DNA of 64,000 bases, from assembly GCF_002356415.1 (NCBI RefSeq), contig NZ_AP018338.1, positions 1,240,001 through 1,304,000 of the forward strand. Direction: 5' to 3'. A program made the position numbers and the translations under genes. Below the pieces are notes generated by a model that made no database searches, was not told the DNA's origin, and saw nothing but the letters and a program-made list of their open reading frames with translations. The DNA is from Streptococcus oralis subsp. tigurinus (GTDB lineage: Bacteria; Bacillota; Bacilli; Lactobacillales; Streptococcaceae). This document shows positions 57,623 through 64,000 of this stretch, one piece after another. Position 1 is the stretch's first letter, and every line of letters begins with the position of its first letter.

Positions 57623-58174
57623 TCACCTATCTTCCCTGCTTATCTGGTAATAAATAAGGTCCGCAACGTAGTCTTTTCTCTCCACACCATTGGCAATGGT
57701 TTTTAGATAAGACATTCCCGCTTTTTCCATGACACGGCCTGAAGCTGGGTTGAGACTGGCGTAACGAGCTCTGACTTTTTGAAAGCCTGCTTGAGTAAAA
57801 CAGAAGTCTAGCACAGCTTTCAAGGCCTCTGTCATCATACCTCGGCCCCAAAAGTTTTTTCCTAAAACATACCCAATCTCACAGCTAGAGTCAAGCTCAT
57901 CCATTTCAACAATACTGATATCTCCTATCACATGCTCAGGGTTTTCTTTGAGACAAATAGCCCATTTGTAATAGTTGGGATTAGTATAGGATGCAACCCA
58001 ATTTCGAATCGAGTTCCGAGTCACCTCAACATCAGGATGAGGATCCCAGGTGACATAGGTCAGATTCTTAGCAGACGAAGCCCAATTTTGAAACATGGCT
58101 TCCGCATCACTCTCCACAAATCTTCTCAAGATTAAACGTTCAGTCTGTAACATTTGCGTACCGATTGCTTTCAT
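57623..58174 (-). CDS. RimJ/RimL-type GNAT acetyltransferase
   Basis: A 183-residue GNAT of the RimJ/RimL group. TERLILRRF near the N terminus, acetyl-CoA segment GYVLGKNFWGRGMMTEAL and GRVMEKAGMSYL. I start it at MKAIGTQM (58174), after GCGAGGT; the frame extends to 58339 but that part crosses the nadE terminator. Acceptor unknown. Confidence 0.85.
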   Translation of the reverse strand: MKAIGTQMLQTERLILRRFVESDAEAMFQNWASSAKNLTYVTWDPHPDVEVTRNSIRNWVASYTNPNYYKWAICLKENPEHVIGDISIVEMDELDSSCEIGYVLGKNFWGRGMMTEALKAVLDFCFTQAGFQKVRARYASLNPASGRVMEKAGMSYLKTIANGVERKDYVADLIYYQISREDR

Positions 58175-58258
58175 AATGTTACCTCGCTTTCTGATAGGTG
58201 ATTCTTTGTTCAATCTCCATTGAAACTTGTTTTGCTTTCGAATCTCAAGATAATAAGC

Positions 58259-58277
58259 TAAAAAGGTCCCCCGGACC
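58259..58277 (-). terminator. nadE terminator
   Basis: On the minus strand GGTCC, loop GGG, GGACC, then TTTTT. Confidence 0.75.
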
Positions 58278-58329
58278 TGCCTCGTTTTCTTATTTTTAGA
58301 CTCGGGCTGAAAACCTCCACTGGAGGTTT

Positions 58330-59154
58330 TCACTCCCAAAAGTCATCAAAGACGGTGATGGGTAAGTGGCGTTTGTGTTGGCCTTTATGCCACCAGTTTT
58401 CGATCCTTGCTTGAGCTTCTGGGCTGATTGTTTTGCCTTCTAGGTAGTCATCAATCTCTGCATAAGTGACTCCAAGAGCGACTTCGTCAGCCAAACCCGG
58501 CTTGTCTTCTTCTAGGTCTGCTGTTGGGATTTTTTCATAAAGGGCTGGGTCTGCACCAAGTTCCTGCAAGAGTTGTTTTCCTTGGCGTTTATTGAGTCGG
58601 TAAAGAGGAAGAATATCCGCACCGCCGTCACCAAACTTAGTAAAGAAACCTGTGATATTTTCCGCAGCATGGTCTGTTCCAATGACCGCTCCGCTATGGG
58701 CACCCGCAAGGGCATATTGGGCAATCATACGACTACGAGCTTTAATATTGCCCTTGTTAAAGTCTGAAACAGGACTTCCTGTCGCTTCGACTGCAGCTGT
58801 CATAGCATCAGCTGATTCCTTGATATTTACAACTAGACTGACATCTGGTTGGATGAAATCAAGGGCTTTTTGAGCATCTGCTTCATCAGCTTGCACGCCA
58901 TAGGGCAGGCGGACAGCGATAAATTGGTAGCTGTCATCTCCTGTCTCTGCTCGCATTTCTTTCATAGCTAATTGCGCCAAGCGTCCCGCTAAAGTCGAGT
59001 CCTGTCCTCCAGAAATTCCTAGAACAAAACTTTTAAGGAAGGGGTGTTTTTTCAAGTATCTCTTTAAGAAATCAATCGAACGACGGATTTCTTCCTGAGC
59101 GTCAATCACTGGCTTGACACCCAGTTGCTGGATAATGGTCTCTTGCAAACTCAT
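58330..59154 (-). CDS. nadE: NH3-dependent NAD+ synthetase
   Basis: A 274-residue enzyme for the last step of NAD+ synthesis. P-loop [15 protein letters not shown] near residue 46 and the ATP-binding [20 protein letters not shown] are intact. The N-terminal glutaminase domain is absent, so it uses free ammonia. It is coupled to pncB by ATGA. Confidence 0.95.
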   Translation of the reverse strand: MSLQETIIQQLGVKPVIDAQEEIRRSIDFLKRYLKKHPFLKSFVLGISGGQDSTLAGRLAQLAMKEMRAETGDDSYQFIAVRLPYGVQADEADAQKALDFIQPDVSLVVNIKESADAMTAAVEATGSPVSDFNKGNIKARSRMIAQYALAGAHSGAVIGTDHAAENITGFFTKFGDGGADILPLYRLNKRQGKQLLQELGADPALYEKIPTADLEEDKPGLADEVALGVTYAEIDDYLEGKTISPEAQARIENWWHKGQHKRHLPITVFDDFWE

Positions 59155-60611
59155 TCTTCTTCTCCTTCACCAAGGGCTTCTTTGCGCATCTTATCAATCA
59201 AATCCATCTTATCTTGCCAAATATCACGCGCCAAGTCTACTGGATAGTGCTGTGGATTCAATACGCGCTTGTATTCATCCCATAGCTTGTCGAATTCCTT
59301 ACGGGCATAATCCTGAATGTCAGTCAAACTAGGCAAGCTGTAAACTAATGTTCCTTCTTTAAAAATATCCACCAAGAGAGGGACAGCATCAAAATTTCGA
59401 ACGGTCTTTTTGATGTAGGTATAAGTTGGATGGAACATCTTGATTTCAGTCATGCCGCTCACATCAACACCATCATAGGTGATGTAGTCACCTTCTGACT
59501 TACCTTTTTCACGACTAGTAATGCGCCATACCTGCTTCTTACCTGGCGTTGACACTTTTTCAGCATTATTAGATAGTTTGATGGTATTGCGCATACGACC
59601 ATTCTCATCTTCGATAGCTACAATCTTATAAACTGCCCCAAGAGCTGGCTGATCATAGGCTGTAATCAGCTTGGTACCCACCCCCCAAACGTCAATCTTA
59701 GCGTGTTGCATTTTGAGGTTAAGGATGGTATTTTCATCTAGGTCATTGGAAGCGTAAATTTTGGCATCTGGGTATCCAGCCTCATCCAGTTGCTGACGGA
59801 CTTTCTTGGAAATGTAGGCAATATCCCCAGAGTCGATACGAACACCTTTAAAATTGATCTTATCACCTAACTCACGCGCCACCTGAATAGCAGCCGGCAC
59901 ACCGATTCGCAACGTATCATAAGTATCCACTAGAAAGACACAATCACGATGGGTCGCCGCATAAGCCTTGAAGGCTTCATAGTCGTTTCCATAAACCTGT
60001 ACCAAGGCATGGGCATGAGTCCCCAATACTGTAATACCAAAGAGTTTCCCTGCACGCACATTGCTGGTTCCATTGGCGCCACCAATCACGGCTGCGCGTG
60101 TTCCCCAGATAGCTGCATCCATTTCTTGCGCACGACGTGTCCCAAACTCCATCAAGGGTTCATCTTCAATAACCGAACGAATACGTGCCGCCTTAGTCGC
60201 TATCAAGGTTTGAAAGTTAACGATGTTTAAGAGAGCTGTTTCGACCAATTGGCATTGGGCTAGAGGGCCTTCAACTTGAACAATTGGCTCATTAGCAAAA
60301 ACCAAGTCCCCTTCCTGGGCAGAACGAACCGTCAACTCCAACTCGAGATTGCGGAGGTAGTCTAAGAACGCCCCATGATAGCCAAGCGACTCCAAGTAGG
60401 CGATATCACTGTCTGAAAAACGCAAGTCTTTAAGATAGTTCACAATTCTTTCCAAACCAGCAAAAACTGCATAACCATTCTGAAAAGGTTGCTGGCGGAA
60501 ATAAACTTCAAAGACCGCCTTTTTATTGTGAATCCCTTGGTCAAAGTAAACTTGCATCATATTGATCTGGTACAAGTCCGTGTGCAATGTCAAACTATCA
60601 TCTGGATACAT
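59151..60611 (-). CDS. pncB: Nicotinate phosphoribosyltransferase
   Basis: A 486-residue enzyme that makes nicotinate mononucleotide from nicotinate and PRPP. Landmarks are [16 protein letters not shown] at the N terminus, [11 protein letters not shown] and [15 protein letters not shown]. The start at 60611 (MYPDDSLTL) follows a GAAGGAAGAAGGAA binding region; a start 54 bases upstream would overlap it. It supplies the NAD salvage route with nadE. Confidence 0.94.
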   Translation of the reverse strand: MYPDDSLTLHTDLYQINMMQVYFDQGIHNKKAVFEVYFRQQPFQNGYAVFAGLERIVNYLKDLRFSDSDIAYLESLGYHGAFLDYLRNLELELTVRSAQEGDLVFANEPIVQVEGPLAQCQLVETALLNIVNFQTLIATKAARIRSVIEDEPLMEFGTRRAQEMDAAIWGTRAAVIGGANGTSNVRAGKLFGITVLGTHAHALVQVYGNDYEAFKAYAATHRDCVFLVDTYDTLRIGVPAAIQVARELGDKINFKGVRIDSGDIAYISKKVRQQLDEAGYPDAKIYASNDLDENTILNLKMQHAKIDVWGVGTKLITAYDQPALGAVYKIVAIEDENGRMRNTIKLSNNAEKVSTPGKKQVWRITSREKGKSEGDYITYDGVDVSGMTEIKMFHPTYTYIKKTVRNFDAVPLLVDIFKEGTLVYSLPSLTDIQDYARKEFDKLWDEYKRVLNPQHYPVDLARDIWQDKMDLIDKMRKEALGEGEEE

Positions 60612-60728
60612 CTGTTTTCCTTCTTCCTTCTTTATAAAGGTATGAACGTATTCTACCACTTTCACACCATCCGATAAATTTAGTACTATTATAACACATT
60701 TTACCGAGATTGATAAAAAGCTAACAAG

Positions 60729-61217
60729 CTATTCTCCATTCTCCAGTTCATCCATATCTTGCTCAAACTTTTTCTGAGCCCATTCTCCATAGCTCTTAAG
60801 ACCAAGATTGCCGATAAAAACCCAAGGAATGTAAATCAGATAAGTAATCACCCAAGCAGACAAGTATCTAAAGTTCAAAGGATTGTGCTGATAAATTTCT
60901 ATGTTGAATTGATAATTCTGCAACATCAAGAGAGTCGTAATAGCGAGAGTTACCAGCAAACACCCTATAATTGTAAAATGAAAACGACTATAGTAGGTCA
61001 CTCCAAGATGTCGTGCATGATTGAAAAAGAATAAAATTCCTAAAAGAAGGGTAACCAGAAGAATATCAGGATTAAAAAGAGCAGGTGCTAATACTGCCAC
61101 CAAATAACTTAGTAGAATGAGCCCGATAAACACATAAAAAGACTCTGTCCCAGCTTTGTTAATCAGTTGTTCTTCTCTTTCGTCTAGTAAATGATAATAA
61201 AAAAATCTATTTTTCAT
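60729..61217 (-). CDS. Four-helix membrane protein, unknown
   Basis: A 162-residue protein with about four membrane helices and a charged C terminus (KFEQDMDELENGE). No enzyme motif visible. It is the third gene of an XRE-regulator operon and starts inside the end of the previous gene through a shared GGAGGAAGAAGATG junction. Its size and layout resemble the second gene of the operon, so they may be diverged duplicates. Confidence 0.78.
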   Translation of the reverse strand: MKNRFFYYHLLDEREEQLINKAGTESFYVFIGLILLSYLVAVLAPALFNPDILLVTLLLGILFFFNHARHLGVTYYSRFHFTIIGCLLVTLAITTLLMLQNYQFNIEIYQHNPLNFRYLSAWVITYLIYIPWVFIGNLGLKSYGEWAQKKFEQDMDELENGE

Positions 61218-61232
61218 CTTCTTCCTCCCAAA
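61206..61232 (-). repeat. 27-base coupling repeat, distal copy
   Basis: TTTGGGAGGAAGAAGATG on the minus strand, continuing for nine bases. Holds codons for the C terminus, a GGAGG ribosome binding site and the ATG of the 162-residue gene. Confidence 0.8.
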
Positions 61233-61680
61233 CTTGCTGATTTCTGCGATTCAAGTATAGGATAACTCTATCCATAGAATAACTCCCAACGAGATAGATG
61301 ATAACTGCTAGAACCACTTTTAGGGAGTACTTCCAAGTCAATAGACTGACCAGTTCCTCGCGATTACCTACCATATCAATCAGTAAAATCACTATAGAAA
61401 ATCCCAAAGCAGATAAAATTCTTTCTTTTCCAGTATTCTCAACAATATCTCGAATGTCAATTCCTACATACATGCGGCGAATAATGGCATACAAACCGAC
61501 TCCAATCAATAAAAGTAATTCTGGTAAATAGGACAGAAGCGTTAAATTGAAGATATAAAGTTTGGCAAAAATTTCCAGTGCCAAAAATAGGCACATTCCC
61601 AGAAGAATTTCTCCTGAAATCTTTCCATCCAATTTTTCCGTACGTTCATCTTTGATCACAAGTTTTTTTCTATTTTTCAT
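61207..61680 (-). CDS. Four-helix membrane protein, unknown, ending WEEEDEK
   Basis: A 157-residue membrane protein with about four helices (for example LLGMCLFLALEIFAKLYIF and ILSALGFSIVILLIDMVG). The C terminus is WEEEDEK, identical to that of the XRE gene before it, and both junctions share 27 bases. This end encodes the Shine-Dalgarno and start of the next gene. Family not recognised with certainty. Confidence 0.78.
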   Translation of the reverse strand: MKNRKKLVIKDERTEKLDGKISGEILLGMCLFLALEIFAKLYIFNLTLLSYLPELLLLIGVGLYAIIRRMYVGIDIRDIVENTGKERILSALGFSIVILLIDMVGNREELVSLLTWKYSLKVVLAVIIYLVGSYSMDRVILYLNRRNQQVWEEEDEK

Positions 61681-61695
61681 CTTCTTCCTCCCAAA
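61669..61695 (-). repeat. 27-base coupling repeat, proximal copy
   Basis: Identical to the copy 463 bases downstream. Gives the end of the XRE gene, GGAGG, and the ATG of the 157-residue gene. Confidence 0.8.
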
Positions 61696-61879
61696 ATAGT
61701 TGGTCTAATGTTTTTCCTAAGCATCTGCAAATGGACTGGCAGAGGGAGAGACTAGGATTGTATTTCCCAGCTTCAATCAAGCCTATAGTCTGCCTAGTAA
61801 CGCCCACAGCTTCTGCCAAATCCCCTTGTGTTAAATCACGCTCCACCCGAGCTAATTTTAACTTTAAATTTTTAGCCAC
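61670..61879 (-). CDS. XRE-family helix-turn-helix regulator
   Basis: A 69-residue Cro/C1-type regulator with LTQGDLAEAVGVTRQTIGLIE as its helix-turn-helix. Small XRE genes followed by membrane-protein genes are usual in streptococci and often autoregulated. It heads the operon with two four-helix proteins; its C terminus ends in the shared WEEEDEK. Confidence 0.88.
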   Translation of the reverse strand: MAKNLKLKLARVERDLTQGDLAEAVGVTRQTIGLIEAGKYNPSLSLCQSICRCLGKTLDQLFWEEEDEK

Positions 61880-61926
61880 TAGCGTCCTCCTTCACATTCT
61901 TAAAAAGTTGCGCTTCTTTTAAAAAC

Positions 61927-61954
61927 ATTATACCATATATCTAACTTAATGCAA
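61927..61954 (-). promoter_or_regulatory. Promoter of the XRE operon
   Basis: On the minus strand TTGCAT (61954-61949), 16-base spacer, TATAAT (61932-61927). ATATAT repeats on both sides could be the regulator's operator, which is only a guess. Confidence 0.62.
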
Positions 61955-61987
61955 TATATAAATGTCATTTTGTAAGATTTTATTAAT

Positions 61988-62023
61988 AAAAAAACTCTCT
62001 ATCACAAAAAATAGAGAGAGTTG
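61988..62023 (-). terminator. Terminator after the HAD hydrolase
   Basis: On the minus strand ACTCTCTCTAT, loop, ATAGAGAGTTTTTTT. Confidence 0.82.
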
Positions 62024-62026
62024 CCT

Positions 62027-62623
62027 TTAAATATAAGATTTCAAAATATCGACGACATCACTTCTTTTCTTGACCTGATAGGCCCTGATGCCCAATTTCT
62101 GAGCTGCCATTGTATTGTCCTCAATATCGTCTAGAAAGACACAATTTGCGGGATCTAGCTGGTATTTGTCAAGAATCTCCTTAAACATTGCCAAATCCGG
62201 CTTTATAGCTTTTATATCACAGGATAGGACAAAGCCATCTAAAAGTTCTTTTAAGGGAGATAGTTGGTCTTCTAGCAAGTCATAAAATACTTTTGAGGTA
62301 TTGGACAAGACAAAGATGTGATGCCCCTTTTTCTTTAGTTCTGACAAAACAGGAAAGACTTCCCTATAAATATCAATGTAGCTAGGCCAATTCCAGATAA
62401 CTTCTTCGACCTTCTTTTGATAGACCCTTCCAATCATCGACACAACTTTAAGCACCAACTCTTCTCTCGTCATAGTCCCAAGATCTAATCTTTCCCAAAG
62501 TCCTGACTGGAAAATGGTCTTATCTAAAACCAAATATTCTTCCTTCGTATCCGAAATACTTTGTAAAATCTTATCCTTGTTCCATTCTAATAAGACGTTG
62601 CCCATATCTAGTATGATATCCAT
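62027..62623 (-). CDS. HAD-superfamily hydrolase (IA variant)
   Basis: A 198-residue HAD phosphatase. Nucleophile motif DMGNVLLEW, where the second aspartate is replaced by asparagine in the DxG-type variant seen in alpha-haloacid-dehalogenase-like members; motif II LSNTS, and motif IV CVFLDDIEDN. YihX-type sugar phosphatases look like this. Substrate unknown. Confidence 0.85.
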   Translation of the reverse strand: MDIILDMGNVLLEWNKDKILQSISDTKEEYLVLDKTIFQSGLWERLDLGTMTREELVLKVVSMIGRVYQKKVEEVIWNWPSYIDIYREVFPVLSELKKKGHHIFVLSNTSKVFYDLLEDQLSPLKELLDGFVLSCDIKAIKPDLAMFKEILDKYQLDPANCVFLDDIEDNTMAAQKLGIRAYQVKKRSDVVDILKSYI

Positions 62624-62682
62624 TAGCCCACCTTCATAGTGATGTGAAGATTTCCTCTTTGATTTATACTTTCATATTCAGC

Positions 62683-63093
62683 TTACAAATCCTTTTGGTA
62701 ATAGTATCTTTGTCCTGTGTAGGGATAGTTTTGCAAGGTAAAGACTTCCTTGTAGCCATGGCTTTTATAAAAATCTGGCGCTTGAAACTGGTAAGTATTG
62801 ACGAAAGCAAAACGACAGTTTCGATTCTTAGCTTCACTTTCAGCTTGCTCCAATAGTTTTGAACCGATTCCCTGTCCTCGCAATTCCTCTCTCACAAACA
62901 AATATTCGATTTCCAGCCAATTTCCGAAAGTCTCTGCTACTAAGCCCGCCATGAGATTGCCCTTTTCATCTTCAACATAAAGGTTCAGGGGCTCGCTTTC
63001 AGCCTCTTCTCTTTTGGAACGATTATAAGCACGAATCAAATTCCCTATTTCTTGCGCTTTCTGGGACGCTTTATTTTCCAATCTAACGTGCAT
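62683..63093 (-). CDS. GNAT-family acetyltransferase
   Basis: A 136-residue GNAT with the acetyl-CoA site LFVREELRGQGIGSKLLEQAE and C-terminal FYKSHGYKE. The acceptor is unknown. It lies between the HAD gene and the permease on the same strand with its own short promoter gap. Confidence 0.82.
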   Translation of the reverse strand: MHVRLENKASQKAQEIGNLIRAYNRSKREEAESEPLNLYVEDEKGNLMAGLVAETFGNWLEIEYLFVREELRGQGIGSKLLEQAESEAKNRNCRFAFVNTYQFQAPDFYKSHGYKEVFTLQNYPYTGQRYYYQKDL

Positions 63094-63157
63094 CCAAACC
63101 TCCTAATAAACTACTACAGCTTGATTATAATCCTATTTCAATAGACTGTCAAACTAG

Positions 63158-63180
63158 AAAAAAACTCACCAAGCTGAGTT
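63158..63180 (-). terminator. Terminator of the amino-acid permease gene
   Basis: On the minus strand AACTCA, loop GCTTGG, TGAGTTTTTTT. Confidence 0.72.
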
Positions 63181-63194
63181 GATGAGTTCATGAG

Positions 63195-64000
63195 TTATTT
63201 TCTAAATTTCCACTGGCTATAAATTCCGAAACCGATAATCCAGATAGCTGAACCAATTGCTCCCATAAAGGTAGATTCTTGTAAAAAGAGGGTTACAAAG
63301 ACAAAGATAAAGAAGAGCATGGTTAAAGGATTTAGAAAACGATAATGGGGCATGAGGTAGCCATCCGCCATGAAGTCTTGTGACTTGCGGTATTTGAGAT
63401 GGGCCACCATAATTAAGATATAAATCGCGATGTAAACACCTGATGAAGATGCCGTGATCAAAGCAAAGGCATCTGAAACACCTGGCAACACATTGATAAA
63501 GGCAGCCAGAGCAATTAAGATTGCTGAAGCAATAATAGCATTTTGTGGAACATTATGGCGAGAGAGAGTATCTGCCTTGATTGCTTTTAAGAAGCGATTG
63601 GGTGAATCATGGGCAATCTGGTAGAGGTGTCGTCCTGTTGAATAAAGGGTTGAGTTAAGCGCAGACGCTGCTGAGGTCAAGACAACAAAGTTGATTAGAG
63701 CCGCTGCCCACTTGATACCTGCTAGCTCAAAAACCGTTACAAATGGTGAATCTGAAGAAGCAAGTTCTCTCCAGGGAATAATAGACATAATGGCTAATAG
63801 AGCTCCACCATAGAAGAAGACAATCCGGAGAGGAATTTCTTTAACTGCTTTTGGCAAAACCTGACGAGGATTCTTCGTTTCAGAGGTTGTCACTCCGATA
63901 AATTCAATCATCAGATAGGCAAAAAATACCATTTGAAAGGCCATAACAAAGTTCATGACTCCATTTGGGAAAAGAGAGAATTGATTGCTGATATTTGCCA
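63195..64000 (-). CDS. Amino-acid permease (APC superfamily), 3' part
   Basis: C-terminal 268 residues of an AnsP/AroP-like amino-acid permease; the frame is open to the window edge (ANISNQFSLFPNGVMNFVMAF) so the start lies outside. Conserved TSETKNPRQVLPKAVKEIP cytosolic loop and about eight membrane helices. The substrate is not defined by sequence. Confidence 0.88.
   Translation of the reverse strand, partial: ANISNQFSLFPNGVMNFVMAFQMVFFAYLMIEFIGVTTSETKNPRQVLPKAVKEIPLRIVFFYGGALLAIMSIIPWRELASSDSPFVTVFELAGIKWAAALINFVVLTSAASALNSTLYSTGRHLYQIAHDSPNRFLKAIKADTLSRHNVPQNAIIASAILIALAAFINVLPGVSDAFALITASSSGVYIAIYILIMVAHLKYRKSQDFMADGYLMPHYRFLNPLTMLFFIFVFVTLFLQESTFMGAIGSAIWIIGFGIYSQWKFRK

Noticed and set aside
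58175-58339. Longer GNAT frame starting at 58339
   Set aside because: The extra 55 residues cross the nadE terminator and overlap the nadE 3' end; the conserved protein starts at 58174.

Overview
The window is typical chromosome of a mitis-group Streptococcus close to S. pneumoniae (S. mitis, S. pseudopneumoniae or a near relative). The evidence is three BOX repeats, a tmRNA with tag AKNNTSYALAA, choline-binding repeats, and the surface proteins PrtA, BgaA, PgdA and a ZmpB-like M26 protease. Most genes lie on the minus strand. From memory of the pneumococcal map, the bgaA-to-zmpB-to-msrAB block sits far from the glyQS/nox/pdx block there, so the order here is rearranged; this was not computed.

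Layout. 1-1.7 kb: fructose operon (fruR-fruK-fruA) under a cre site. 1.8-2.5 kb: tRNA-Ser and tmRNA. 2.5-6.9 kb: esterase, HAD phosphatase, CapA-like protein, deformylase and 23S rRNA methyltransferase. 7-11.4 kb: trxB, an amino-acid ABC transporter, an ArsC/Spx-like protein, Ogt and a GNAT. 11.5-14.1 kb: DUF1836 regulator with hemolysin-III-like protein, then pdxST. 14.3-18.8 kb: NADH oxidase divergent from a flavin operon (apbE and two FMN reductases). 18.9-22.8 kb: T-box-controlled glyQ-glyS-DUF896 with two unusual insertions. 22.9-35.5 kb: prtA, aldo/keto reductase, pgdA and a broken bgaA. 35.7-43.1 kb: housekeeping run (SDR, rnz, hflX, miaA, thyA, glk). 43.2-57.5 kb: choline-binding protein, pabBC, ZmpB-like protease with its two-component system, and the ccdA-tlpA-msrAB methionine-sulfoxide repair operon. 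57.6-64 kb: acetyltransferases, nadE-pncB, a small XRE/membrane-protein operon, a HAD phosphatase and a truncated amino-acid permease.

The most interesting system is at 15.9-18.8 kb. An ApbE flavin transferase without an export signal is followed by two flavodoxin-fold NAD(P)H:FMN reductases. The second ends in a flexible Gly/His-rich tail with two copies of DATSGAS, which fits the ApbE flavinylation consensus. I infer a cytosolic enzyme carrying covalent FMN on a mobile arm. The divergent nox and apbE promoters each carry a cre site over the -35 box, tying this unit to carbon catabolite control of NADH and oxygen metabolism.

Other notable points: bgaA is broken twice (nonsense codon in the signal peptide, and a 3' end lost at an IS30-family remnant); the glyQ start is duplicated around an inserted stem-loop segment; a structured element lies between glyQ and glyS; all three BOX elements start exactly at a stop codon; and rlmB appears to have a leaderless promoter inside the def terminator.
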